From positions 421,279 through 485,278 of the forward strand of contig JACDTU010000022.1 in NCBI GenBank assembly GCA_022376465.1: 64,000 nt of DNA. Direction: 5' to 3'. This document shows, piece by piece, positions 1 through 11,622 of the stretch (its first letter is position 1; each line of letters opens with the position of its first letter). The translations under genes and the position numbers were made by a program. The notes under the pieces were generated by a model. That model ran no database searches and was not told the DNA's origin. It was given only the letters and a program-made list of their open reading frames with translations. This stretch comes from Cubamyces lactineus. Its lineage: Eukaryota; Basidiomycota; Agaricomycetes; Polyporales; Polyporaceae.

Positions 1-2
1 AC

Positions 3-1708
3 CGACCCGAGGAGAGGCTGTACGGCGCAGCGGAGGAGGACAGTAGTAGGATGGCGCGGAGACCGCTCCTCGGCGTGGACGTCCAGCAGGGCTCGCAGCA
101 TAGAGGAGGGGCGTATAGTCCGGCGGTGCAGTCGTATGGGACGATATTGAACGAGGGGACGTCGAGCCTTCGCGCCAGCCCGGAGCGGTACAGGAGGGAT
201 AGTTGGTTGGATAGGGTACCGGAGGAGGTTGCGGTGGATGGAGGCGCGGGTTTGGATGGGAGGGGGGACGAAGGGGATGAGGAGGACGATGAGTGGGATT
301 TGGCGGAGTATGGGTACTACAGCGGTGAGTACTCTTCCCTTCGTGTTTTTTGATGTGAGGTGTTGTGCGGGCATCAGTGGGTGTCTCAACAAAGAACTTC
401 TCCACTCCGCACATCTACACATGGAGCCGTAAATTACATCTCCGAGAACTCTTCTGGGATGGCCATCGACTGCTAAGAGCAGCGTCACTCATTCTGCATC
501 GCGCTAGGCTCGTACCAACGAAAAGTGGCCATCTATGGCCTTGTCCCCCTCACCTGCATAGTCTCATTCCTATTCTTCGCCAACCTCATTCGATGGGTTT
601 GGCCTCCGCGCTTTCCCCCACCATCGTCCTCGACACTCCCTCGTTCCTTCCCCTCACCACTCCCCGAGCTCCTTCTCTCCGCCGCCTTCTTCAGCCTCAC
701 ACACGCACTGCGCGGGCCGCTCTACACTGCCGCCACAGTCCTCTTCGCCCCCGTCTGGGACACGCTCGCGTTCAACCTCGCCTACGTGCTCCTTAGCCAG
801 TCGCTGCGCCTCGCCGCGCTCGCGCTCCTGCGCGTCCGGCACGAGATGGCGTACCCGCTTCCGACATGGCGCGATGGCGCATTTGCGACGGCGTGGTGGC
901 TCGCGCTCGGGTGGGCCGTAGCGGAGGCGGCGACGAGCGTCGCGCAGGGGTATGGCCAGCTTGCGCTGTATCGGAGCGTGATGGTGCCTGTGGAGCGTGT
1001 CCGCGCGATATTGGAAGCATCAAGAACTGGAGGGAGCGCGTCGACGAGCGCGAATGGAAGTAGGGAGTATATGCCGCTGAGTCCGAGGAACGAACAGGCT
1101 TCGGGAAGCGCGGAGGGCGCGGCGGAGGCGCAGCAGGCGAATGGAGGCGCGAATGGGGTCGCGGCGAATGCGAAGTCAGGGCGGGGAACGCGGAGGAGAG
1201 AGCCGGTCAGCGTGGAGGACGCAGTGAAGATGGCGGTCGACCAGGACGTGGAGCAGCTCATCCACTTGCAAGAACGGGAGGAGCTCGAGGAAGTGTACGG
1301 GATGCCCGTCATCGTAAGGCGCATCTTCCTCTTTGGCATCATCTGCTTGCTAATGTCACAGTCTATACTAACGACTTGTAGTACATCCCGGTCTTCGTCC
1401 CATGCCTGCAGCGCATCGACTCCTTCCTCTTCTCGCTCGGGTACACGCTCGTCCTCGCATGGGCGTACCTCCGCTCGCCGCTCTCCTTCCCGCCCGAGTA
1501 CGAGCCCCCAGGCCCCCCGGGGATGTACTCGAGCCACGCGCTCCTGCTCGCGTTCCCGCTCGTGGTGCTCGTGCACCTGGGATTGTCGGTGCTGCACTCG
1601 CCGCCAGTCCTGCCGAGGATCGGGGTGCATACGACGGCGTATGTCGGGCTGCTTGTTGGCCTGGGCGGGTTCTTTGCGGGGCTGGGCTTGTGGGGCGCGC
1701 TCTCGTAG
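3..1708 (+). CDS. Multi-pass membrane protein of unknown function (5' end outside window)
   Basis: I do not recognise the family. Proposed exons are 3-324, 478-1313 and 1382-1708 (phases agree), giving at least 494 residues. The reading frame is open to the first base, so the ATG at 51 may be internal and the true start may lie before the window. The N-terminal ~105 residues are acidic and hydrophilic. About seven hydrophobic segments follow: a pair near 535-720, two near 750-980, then, after a charged loop rich in Ala, Gly and Glu (about 1010-1300), three more in the last exon. The intron at 1314-1381 has clean GTAAGG...TAG borders and keeps phase 0. The first intron is less certain: donor GTGAGT at 325, acceptor AG at 476-477. 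Several antisense and shifted ORFs here are shadows of this gene. Confidence 0.75.
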
Positions 1709-2927
1709 CGGTGTCTTTCCGGCGTTCTGACTCTGCGTTGTGCTCTCATCCACTTGGTGGCTCCTTCTGGCTCACTTGTGCAACATGCTCATGAGGCGAC
1801 GTCATCGATATGCTTGTTGCGATCTAGTATCATTCACGCATGTCTCCATTTTTACTCGTGTTTCCTTTGGTGGACGGTCTGCGCTATATATCCGTGTATT
1901 CTTGCATCGGTTTCCACACGAGTACCCACGTCGGCACCATTTGTAACATTTGCTTGGATAGAACTGTGCCTTGTTTATCAATCCCAGACTACCAGCTCTC
2001 CACGCGAGGGGGAAGGGGACACACAAGAGACCATCCTTGGAGTACTTTGGTGAATCGGGCGCGGATGGGCACCAGATCTCGCGTAGCGTTTAGAGTTGCG
2101 AGCGTGCAAGATTGGAGAGCGATCAGGCGACGCAGCACTGCGCGGGAGGCCTGGGCGGGCAGATGTGCATATGATAAACATCGGATTGGTACGGTATGAT
2201 ATACTTATGTCGCCCGCGCGAAACATTTATGTGGTGCGTGAAGACTGCGACGCTTTCTACAAATGCCCCGCAACCTCCCCTCGACCTCGACCACCACCAC
2301 TAGCTCTTCCTCCACGTCCGCTGTGTCGTTCTCTCCTTCCGCCGGCCTCCGCTGCTTCTGCACGAACCCCCTGTCTAAAGTCTTGTAACATCTGATGCCT
2401 GAGCTAGAATTGCCATATATGCGCACCTGAGAGCGTCGCCTACGCCGCCATCAGACCGGATATGGGAAGGTCGCTTATGGGCCATGTCGAACAACACAAC
2501 ACCCGCCACCGTCACGGCCGAGAGCTCGGACGCGTCGACAGTCGGTCGGGCTGAGTGAGCCTTCGAGTTCAACCACATCGACGACCACCTCACCAGCCGT
2601 GTACATACCCCCTCTCGTGAGTGGCCCGCCTTCCGCGATACTGCGCGTGGCCCCGTGCGTTGTTGCCACACACGCGGGTAACTACGGACGTCTAACTGAC
2701 ACTTTAACTTTAGACGTACCCACGCCGAGACGGAGACGCGCTCTCTCTCTAGTGCCCAAGTGCCGCAGACCGTAACGCCGCCTCCTCCACTGAGGACCCA
2801 GGGCTGCTGCTGCGCACACATCGACCGCTCCTTGTCCTCGTCATTAATATCGCCCGATAGCCTTGGGCGCACCGACACGGCCTTTGGCCAGCACGTCGTT
2901 TGAATCTGTGGCTGCCACTGTGATTAG
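1709..2927. other. Intergenic, no gene seen
   Basis: The 1.2 kb between two plus-strand membrane-protein genes. It holds only short ORFs without recognisable motifs. The part before 2928 is CT-rich and could be promoter and 5' UTR of the next gene. Confidence 0.5.
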
Positions 2928-5040
2928 ATGGCCGCTGCCGTCTTCCTGCACAATGCCATCTTCACCACCGAGCCGCCTCCTCCGGCCTCGCTCGCACACC
3001 GTGTCCACACCAGCCCACCACACCACCATCGCCGTGGGCCACACACCCGCCAGCTCTCGTCGGTCTCGTCTGTGACGCTTCAGACGTCGACCTCGGAGCA
3101 CTCGCACCCAACCGAGCCACTCATTCAACCTGGGAGCTCTGAGTCTTCCGTTTACCTCGACCTGCTCGCTCGCCAACCCACACATCCCAGCAGTCCACCT
3201 CCAACGAGTACGAGGGGCCTGACACTTCAAGGAGATCCCGTCACGCCGAGAGAAAGGCGGAATATATGGGAGAAAGCTATCAGGCGGCGATTGAAGAGGC
3301 TGAGATGGGCAGGAAGGGCCTTGTTGGTGGTGATCTGTGAGTGCTCGAGATTTGCGTCAGATTGCGGCCGTATCTCATCTCAGTTCCACTCCCGGCGGCC
3401 CGCGAACCAAGGCGGCTGGGCAGTGTACAACACCGTGCGCTACTACGTGGGCGCGATGCAGCACCAATACCGTTACCGCCAAATCGTCGCGATCGTGCTT
3501 GGCTCCTGCTCCGCCCTGTGCGTAGCTTGTATACTTGTGTCTATCATCATCGCCGCCTCCGCGCCGCACCTGGGGTGGTACCACCGGCCCCGGTCGACCC
3601 ACGTTCTCTTGCAAGACTTCCTAAATTATTCATCCTCGTTTTTCGTGCTCGCCCCTGCTGTCGCCAACTTTGTGCTTGTCTTTGTTTGGAAGAGCCCGTC
3701 CGACCCGCTCAACAGCCTCCATGGCAGATGCCACTGGGACATTGACGTCGTGTGGTCAGGCCTTGGCGGCCAGTGTCACTCGTCGCCCGCATGGGGCACC
3801 TGGCTCGCGGGCGCACTCGTCCGCCTGATCCTCACCGTTGGCGTCATCGTACGTTGTATCCTCGCCTGCACGTCAGTTACGCTTGCTGACTCCAAGGCTC
3901 GTCCGCTCGCAGATCGCATACCACGCCGTGTCCTACAAGTATCTGATCACACGACAACCGTCGCGCCGCAGGCACAACTCCATCTTCCGGCACTCCGCCG
4001 CCTCGTTCCCGTCCGCATCCGTCCGCACTGGCACCTCTGCGTCGTCCCGCAGCTTCCGGGCGATGACGACCGCCTCGAGCACTACCGCACCCGTCTCTGC
4101 ATCTACCGACGGCGCCGGGAGCAGCGGTGGCTACCCGTCACCTATGCGCGAGCGCGCGGTGAGCTTGAGCGACAGCGAGCCGCGCACGCTGCGTAGCTCC
4201 CGATCGCGGATCATGGCCCAGGACATTTCGCCCTCAGGGTCCAAGGTCATCCGCCGCGCTGTGTCCGCCAACGCGCTCAAGTCCGCGGCTCGCCAAGACG
4301 CTTTGCGCGAGACGTCGCCGTCGTCGTCGGACGAAGACCTCCCCGGACACGATTTGGACGACCGCTACGGCAGGCCTTTGTACCGCGAATCTGGCGCGTA
4401 CTCTTCTGTGCCCCTCGCGAGCCCGTCACGTGGAGGTAGTGGCGGTGGCAGTCCAAGTGGCAGCGGCGGGGCGGGCGCCAACGCCTGGGACCCCGTCGCC
4501 GACTCTGAGCTGAACACGTTCGCGGCTCAGTTCCGAGCCCTCGTCGAGCAGGTGTCGCGCGAGACAGACGAGGCGGTGGCGTACGCGCAGGCCGACCGCT
4601 ACAGCTCCGGGTACTACTCGGGGAATGACCGAGATGACGCCGCGGCGCGAGTCGTCGCAGTCGGCCGGACGATCCACCGCATGCCCACGATTGAGTCGCT
4701 CGGCTCGCACGAGGTCATGAGCCTCGCGAGCATGCAGGGCGCCGCGTCGCGTCCATCGACACGCTCCAATACGCTCAGCAATGGGGATGCGCCGCCCAGT
4801 AGAAGCGGGAGCCGCGCCAACAGCCTCGACGCGGCCGTCTCGCTTTCGCTCTCGCTGGACGCGCCGCTTGGCGGGGTAGTGAGCGAGATGGGTGAGCTCA
4901 CACCGAGTCCGACGACGAGCCAGAACGGCGCGTCACTGTGGGGGTCGAAGAGCACTGGGTCCTACCACACTGCAATTAGCGTGCGCACGGAAGGCACCGG
5001 CACGGGGACGAGCACGGGGACGGGGACGGAGGAGCGATGA
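2928..5040 (+). CDS. Four-TM membrane protein with long Ser-rich C-terminal tail
   Basis: Exons 2928-3336, 3412-3848 and 3913-5040 give 657 residues with consistent phases. The first ~110 residues are Ser/Pro/His-rich. Four hydrophobic segments follow: one ending in CGWAVYNTVRYYV, which is assembled across the first intron; one around IVAIVLGSCSALC; one around FFVLAPAVANFVLVFVW; and one around WLAGALVRLILTVGVI. A conserved-looking loop HGRCHWDIDVVWSG lies before the last segment. The final ~370 residues are low-complexity, Ser-, Gly- and Arg-rich, ending in a GTGT repeat, and are probably cytosolic. It resembles a basidiomycete-specific hypothetical membrane protein; no function can be assigned. 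Intron 1 (75 nt, acceptor at 3411) was chosen because it is the only nearby acceptor that keeps phase and joins the TM segment. Confidence 0.75.
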
Positions 5041-8000
5041 GTCTTGCGATGCAGGGCTGCGTCAGCCCCGGTGCGCCTTCCAGTCTCGCTGTCGAGTCGC
5101 AGTGCGCTGCTGGTGGCCTGGGCTGGCACCTTGCCTGGAACGAGAACTCTCATACCGTTTAGCGGACCTCGCTGCTGGAACATCATACACTCACTTTCGG
5201 GGGATCGGCATGCGGCCGGACGGACTGGATGATTGGGTGGACGGACGGACGGATCGGGTTGCCTATACCTTACTTATGGAATGCACTGTGCGATCTCCCT
5301 CCTTACCTCACACGCGTCACGCCTCACACTCATTGCACATTGCATTGCATCGCGCCTCAGAACATACACTCCCGCACGCACACGCGCCTGTACTACTGTA
5401 CTCACTCTGCACTCTCGAACGCTCGAACATTGGGAAACGCACCCGTCGCTCGTACATCGGACGTAATAGCAGCGTAGCAGCGGCAGCGGCCCGCAGTCAT
5501 AGTTGGTGCTATTGCTGCTGCAGGCACCTTGCATACGCTGGGCCCCTTGTGCGTGCCGCCTCCTAGACGGGAGAAGGTGGGAGGCTTCCTGAACAGGGAG
5601 CCAAGACCCGTCCCCTCGTCGCTGTAACCTGACCGCCGTAACGAGCACGGCATGCACTGCCCAGAGCAGTCTGTCCTGCCGCTGCTCTTCGGCAGTTCTC
5701 CCTTTGAGCAGCGGACCCTCGCGGGTCACCCGTCACGTCGTTCGTCGCTCGTCCGCTGGGCCCTGCGCAGTGTGCACAGAGCCTAGAGGGGCCCCACTTC
5801 GAGGTGCGTCCGCCGCATGGGGGAATGATAACGCGATTGAGTTTTGCTCGCTTACGCGCCGATGGAGCTCCTGGCCTCTCTGCCCAAACGACCGCGCCGG
5901 GGCAGATGTGTCAGCGGACGGCGTGGCCACGCACGGAGGCGAGGGTTCGGACGGTCGAGAGCGGGTGCTCGACGGGCGAAGGTCGACGTGTCCCTGCCGA
6001 CGGCGACCGCGAACGTTCAGTCAAGATCGTGATCGTCCTCTCTGGGCCGGTAGGATGGGGGCGAGAAGTCCGGATCGCCGCGCCCGCCTCTGGCTGCGCT
6101 GTGATCCAGCGAGCCTCGTGTCTCTCAAGCCGACGAAGGTGCCCCTGGTCGCACATGCCTGCAGGATACGAGACTGGCGTCTCGCGAGCCACGGGTTCTC
6201 GTTCTTCACTCGGCCGGCCACCCACCCTTAGCGCGGACGCGTCTTCGGTGACGAGAGCGGGAGAACGAAGTCCGAGCAGCCGTGCCGCAAAGCGCGAGTC
6301 GACAAGCACAGCTAACCCGCTTTGGTCCTGCAGTGGGGGGAAGGAAGGTGGGTCGGCGGACGAGTGTCCCATCGGATGAGCGACTGCCTGGCTGGGTGGC
6401 TGATACGCTGCTCGCTCGCCGAGGGGTTATCTGCGGCCGCGGCCGTCTGCGAGAGTGGGGGTTCTGCACGCCCGCGGAACGCCTTCCGATCCTGCTGACT
6501 GGCCCCCTCGCCCGCCTCGTGGCACGAGGATAGGGGCGACGGGCCCTCCAATACAGTCCCTACGACAGCGCAGGACGCCGCAGGTTACGGCACGTACCGT
6601 CCTAACGCGGCCAAAAATTTCCTTCCCCGGCCGTGGGCTGTCTGCCGTGCAGAGTGCTGAGTGCGTGCTGCTGACGGGGTGCGGCCGGTGTCTGGGGACG
6701 CTCGGGTGGGCTCACGCTTCGTCAGCTAGCGTTGCATTAGAGGTACTTTGGCACGTCGGGGCACCACTCACCTAAGGGCCGGCTACGGGGGACGGTGGTT
6801 ACTATTATTATGGGCAACGAGTCGTTCATTTCGGGCCCAGCCACATAATAATTCGTCAGCACTTTTCTGACGGTAGCGGTTGACGGCAGGACTCACGTAT
6901 GGCGTCGAGGTGAGTGTCCGCACTATGTAATAGGGTCGCATGAGCGCTGACAGCCCAGGCATTAGGTCAGCTCGAACGGCGGCGAGCAACGAGAGGGCAG
7001 CTCCAACGAGCATTTCAGGTAGCGCAGCCCACACGCCAGGCGTCTACGGTGACTGGCGGCCCGGGTGCGTGTGGATGCAGTATGCAATTCCCGGGGGGCA
7101 CATGCGTCGTGGACGTATCCTCCGCCATCGTGTCGGCTCAAAAAGGCGTTTGGCGAGTCTATCCGGGCGAGAGAAGGATTAATATCGAGCACTAAAGGCT
7201 TCCGAGATGCATACCCCGTACTGTAAGTGCGCGTCCGCAGGCTTAATGTGGCGTTAGGCTTTGCTCAATGGATTGGTGCGTGGTGCAGGGGATGCGGACT
7301 GGTACGACCAGCTGAAGAGCGGTGAGTGGTTGGGCAGCCGAGAGGGAACGCTGATGGCCCAAATTGCGAATGCTGCGTGCGATGGCGGACTTGGAGGACG
7401 ATGGACGGTTGCAGGGATGGGAAGAGGTGTTACACCGTTGTATACGCCTTTACGGACGGTGAGACGCCGCGGGGGAGCCGAAGAGATGCTCCGGTGCAGA
7501 TCTTGGCGGCGGACGCGTCCATCGACATCATCATCCATCATCGACATTCTATTCAACGCGCATGTCCGAAGCCCTGGGTCCGATAAGAATCGCGCGAATA
7601 CCGGAGCGAGCGACCTGGCGCTTGGCCCCACGCCAAAGAGGACTGGATATTGAATGCGCATCGATAGGAGCTCGCGCCTGCACGCTCGACAGCCCACGTC
7701 CCCTCGCCTGCGGTCCTTTCGCACTGCCGTCCTGATCGCAGATTGCGTCCACGGCCGAATAAACTCACCCGGTGCGGTGCGGTGCGTCATCCCTCTGTTC
7801 TCGCACCCCCGCTCGTCCCTAGCCGGGTCAATTACGTGCTCACTAGACGTCACAACTATAGAATATACCATCCGATCATTACTGGCGAGGCCTATGTACG
7901 AAACGAATCCAGGGGAAGGGTGACGATACAGGGGAAGGAGGACGCGATCAAAGGACGAAGAGAAGAAAGGAAGTGTACAGGGACGGCGACAATATACAGC

Positions 8001-11000
8001 CCAAGAAAACAATCCGGGAGAACCCTTGGCTCGGCGGCGAGAGGGGACGTGGGATGATGAGGACGATGATGGCTACTGCTTCTGGGCAGAGCTGTAAGCG
8101 AATGGTCGGTCAGCCAGCCGTCTTACTTTCTATGACGCATCAGCCACTTACACTGGCATGTAGATGCACGCAATCCCACGCCTCTGGCAGTTGGCGCACG
8201 TCGTGCGGCCGTCGCATTTCAGCTTCCGCCCTGAAGGCAAGGAGAAGGAAAAGAAAGGAAGAAGAAAAAGGAGTGGCGGCAGTCAGATTGGCGTGCGCGA
8301 TCTAGCACATGCACTAGATCGTCGTACCTCTGCAGAACTGGCATGCCATGGGCGTCCGCCGAGGCACCTTCTGCTTGCCAGCTGCGCCCTGGTCTCCGCG
8401 CTCGCTGTCGGACTGGTTGCCGCTCATAGCCTACACGATGGCCGCGGGATCGACGTCAGCTTTGCCCTGTACTGAGTAATTTTTTGGCGCGCACCTGGGT
8501 CGAGTTCATGCTGGACAACGATTTCGGGCTGGCAAGATGTGCAGGCTAACGAGGGAGGGGGGAGTGAGAGAACAATGGTTGTGTGCGGGGTGGGGAGATC
8601 AATACGACCCTTCGAGCGGAAACTTTATATGCAGCGGACACGAGCCACGATGACCATTCCGGCGTCAGCAACTCTGTCGGCGAACTTGCATCAGGTTTGG
8701 GCGAATCAGCCCCCACCAGCCTCTCCTTGCAGAGGTCACGCAGAACGCGAGGTCGATCCCGGGCGGTTGCGTGCGCGCGCGCTGCGGAAACCGGTGAGGA
8801 GGCCAGGCGGATTCGGACGAGAAGCGGTCAATAGAACGAATATCCCTACTCGGACACGAATTCGAGGGTAACGACTCGGCAAGTCGGGGACAGGCTGCTA
8901 ACCCAAACCGAGCACCTCTCCAGCAATCCTGCTCACGAGCAGATTCATTTCCGGGAGGGTGTTCGTTTCGTGAATCGACGCGTCGTCTGAGAGGCGTGGA
9001 CTGCACCAAGCAGCACTAGACTCCGCGCCGCGCGCACCAATTTTAATCAGAGCGCCTCCACCCCCTCATTCTCCCCCTCTACGCTGCTTCTCGGAGAGCT
9101 AGCTCTGTGCGCCGTGCCATTGGAGACCGTCGATGAATGCTAGCTGCGTAAACAGAACGCGCCCCGGAATTGTTCGGTACTTGATGGGCTGCACTGCGCT
9201 CGCAGACAGGTGGGTCCAGCACGCTCTAGGCTTCGTGATATGAGAACGCGTAGGGGAGTTCTCCTGCCTATCTAGAGCGCTGCTCGCGATGGTGGTTGCC
9301 CAATTCGTTGCCGCAGGGTGCTTCCCACCACCTCGTAAGGAAGTCGCAAGGATTCAGCGGCACCAAAGTGCAAGAAGTCGGAAGATCCATCAGAAGTTGG
9401 TTAGTACGGGAAGTTGGTTGGACGGAAGCTCAAGCTCAGGGCATGCAGCCAAAGACTGTAACCTTGCAAGTCGCCGTGCAGCGCGTCGATCTCGAGGCCA
9501 ATCGCACCTCAGACGGAGAAGCAGGTCATGAACGGCTCCCTGCTGAGCGATGCGAGTAGAGTACGTATAGCCTTGCGGACGAGCTGCACGACGATGACCA
9601 TCTTGCATGTGGCGGCGTGGATCATCATCTGCGCTACGCGTCTGCGCCGCCAAAACCACTGTGCCTAAGCCCACGTGGCATTGTATACACCACTTACTTA
9701 CTCCTCTCCTAAAGAGGCAAGTGGTTATGGCTTGAACAAAGCTGTGGTTACACGGCCATTCCCTCGCACACACTCGCGCTGTATGTCCTGGGAGTGGGAG
9801 TCTTCTCCCTCTTCTCGTACCTCTCGCCACCACCAGCTCTCGCGACCCGCCCATCACGGATTCCAAAGACGATATAGAACACGTAATCCCGCTCAATACT
9901 CGTAATATAGATCTCACGACGCTACTTCCGCTTCTTCGATTCTTTGTACTGAACGCCGTATTGTGACCCGCTCTCACGGCATCGCAGCCTCCCATGGAGT
10001 TCCATCGATAATGCAAGGTTCGTTCGACCACCGCCGCCCCACTCTTCCCGACGATTTCCGCACCAGCGCGAGCGGATAGAACGCGACACGACGTGATGCC
10101 TCGAATGCGGTACGTAGGCACCGAGCTGAGAGACAGTTGACACTGACGCCCCTCGATATCCCATATGCCGTACTGCCGTCAGTGTCCCAAGACTATTCAT
10201 GTCATCGGGCGAGGCTCATCCCCGGTGCCCAGCGTCGGTATAAAACTCGTTGCTGATCCCCTCGCTCCTTCATTTGCGCACAGTTGTATTGCCAGCGGGC
10301 GACTGGCACCCGCTCGGCCCCCCACCGCCACACCCGAGCCCGGGCGTGATTAAACTTCTAGCGTCGCCCATCGCCCGACCCTGCGATGAGACCCAAGCGA
10401 GCTACCGCCGCACGCACCCTTCCCTCTCACACCCAATGACTCACTGCTGACCCACGCTGCAGCCCTCATCCCTCATCCCGTTTCTCGGAGACGCACGAGA
10501 GAGGAAGCAGACGGGGCCCAGCTCAGACTGCGGTCTGCGCCACCACACAGGCCATACAGTCATACAGTCATTCCCGTCCGTCCCTAGGCCGGATGTCTCG
10601 GATAGGACAGGCCCTCCCGTGCGGTGAGCGGCTTTAATGCGGCGTCGAATCTCCTACGTCGAACGGTAGGTCCCTCGGCCGCGCTCACCTTGGGTCTTTG
10701 GATCCTGGGGCCTGAGACATGAGACCTGAGCCTTGAGCCTCGCACGTACACCAGCCATCAGCCAACCAGTGCGCGATACGACACCGTGTATGTGGAGCAG
10801 GAGCCCGGGACGAGGGCTCGCTCGCCCTCTCCTGTCAGGCCGTCCCTGCAATCATATCCGTCCTGCCCAAGCCCGAGGAAGATCCTTTGCTGCCTCAAGG
10901 AGGGCCTTCTCGCCAGCCACCACGCGCGTTCTTCGCTATCGGCCGTTCATACATGCACGCGCACGCCACCTGGCATCCCGGCACTCTCGCTCCTCTGGGA

Positions 11001-11622
11001 TTCTCGGCTCTGGGTGTGCGGCCGTGCCCAATCTGCCCAATCGGGCGCGCACCGCTGCGCGCAGCCGGCCGCACCACGCACCTTGTAGCTGCTGCCCGTT
11101 TCTAGGACCGAAATCGGTATGGTCTGCGTCTCCAGGGGTCGTCGCTCCACGCCGCTCTGCGCTGAGATGTAAGTATGTGGTAATGGCTGTGGGCGTGGTG
11201 GATGACCTTCGCGCCATCTGTGTCCAACGGGCGATCAGACCGCTGCAAAGCGCATCGGGCGTGGGCGCAGCCTGCTCCTTCGCTGCTGTTCAACTCAGAC
11301 ATGGACATGATCGAGGCGAAGGCTCCGGCGTTTGAGCACGGACTTAGCCAGACTGTGCTTTCCCCATTTGTCGGCCGTGCAACGTTGAGCTGCACGTTGA
11401 GCTTGACGCTCCATGCCCCGTTGTCGATCTGGACTCGTATTCCGCACGAGGCTGAAATTGCAGGGAGTATGTGTTCCAGGTCGGAGCCAGGCTGCATTAG
11501 AGCCTTTAGTATTGTACATAGCATTCATGTCCAGGACTAATGATGCTAGAGCTACAGGATGTCAAACCGCCATAAGGCGGGGAGTGTCCGTGTGTCAAAC
11601 GCGCGGCGCTGCTACTGCCCCC
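5041..11622. other. 6.6 kb gene-poor stretch
   Basis: No ORF here shows a recognisable domain, a plausible intron chain or composition like the neighbouring genes. I found no transposon ORFs, long repeats or rRNA. The longest ORF (252 aa, minus, 7254-8012) is Arg/Ser/Pro-rich and looks spurious. A TATA-like GGTATAAAACT lies near 10239. It could be regulatory DNA, a non-coding transcript, or old decayed sequence. Confidence 0.5.

Noticed and set aside
782..1753. 323-codon antisense ORF
   Set aside because: Antisense shadow of the membrane-protein gene; Arg/Gln-rich and crosses that gene's intron.
7254..8012. 252-codon minus ORF in the gene-poor region
   Set aside because: Arg/Ser/Pro-rich composition, no domain, overlapped by many equally long ORFs in other frames; typical of GC-rich chance ORFs.
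5041..11622. Possible pheromone precursor genes (short ORFs ending in a CaaX box)
   Set aside because: No short ORF here ends in a convincing CaaX motif and no pheromone receptor is nearby.
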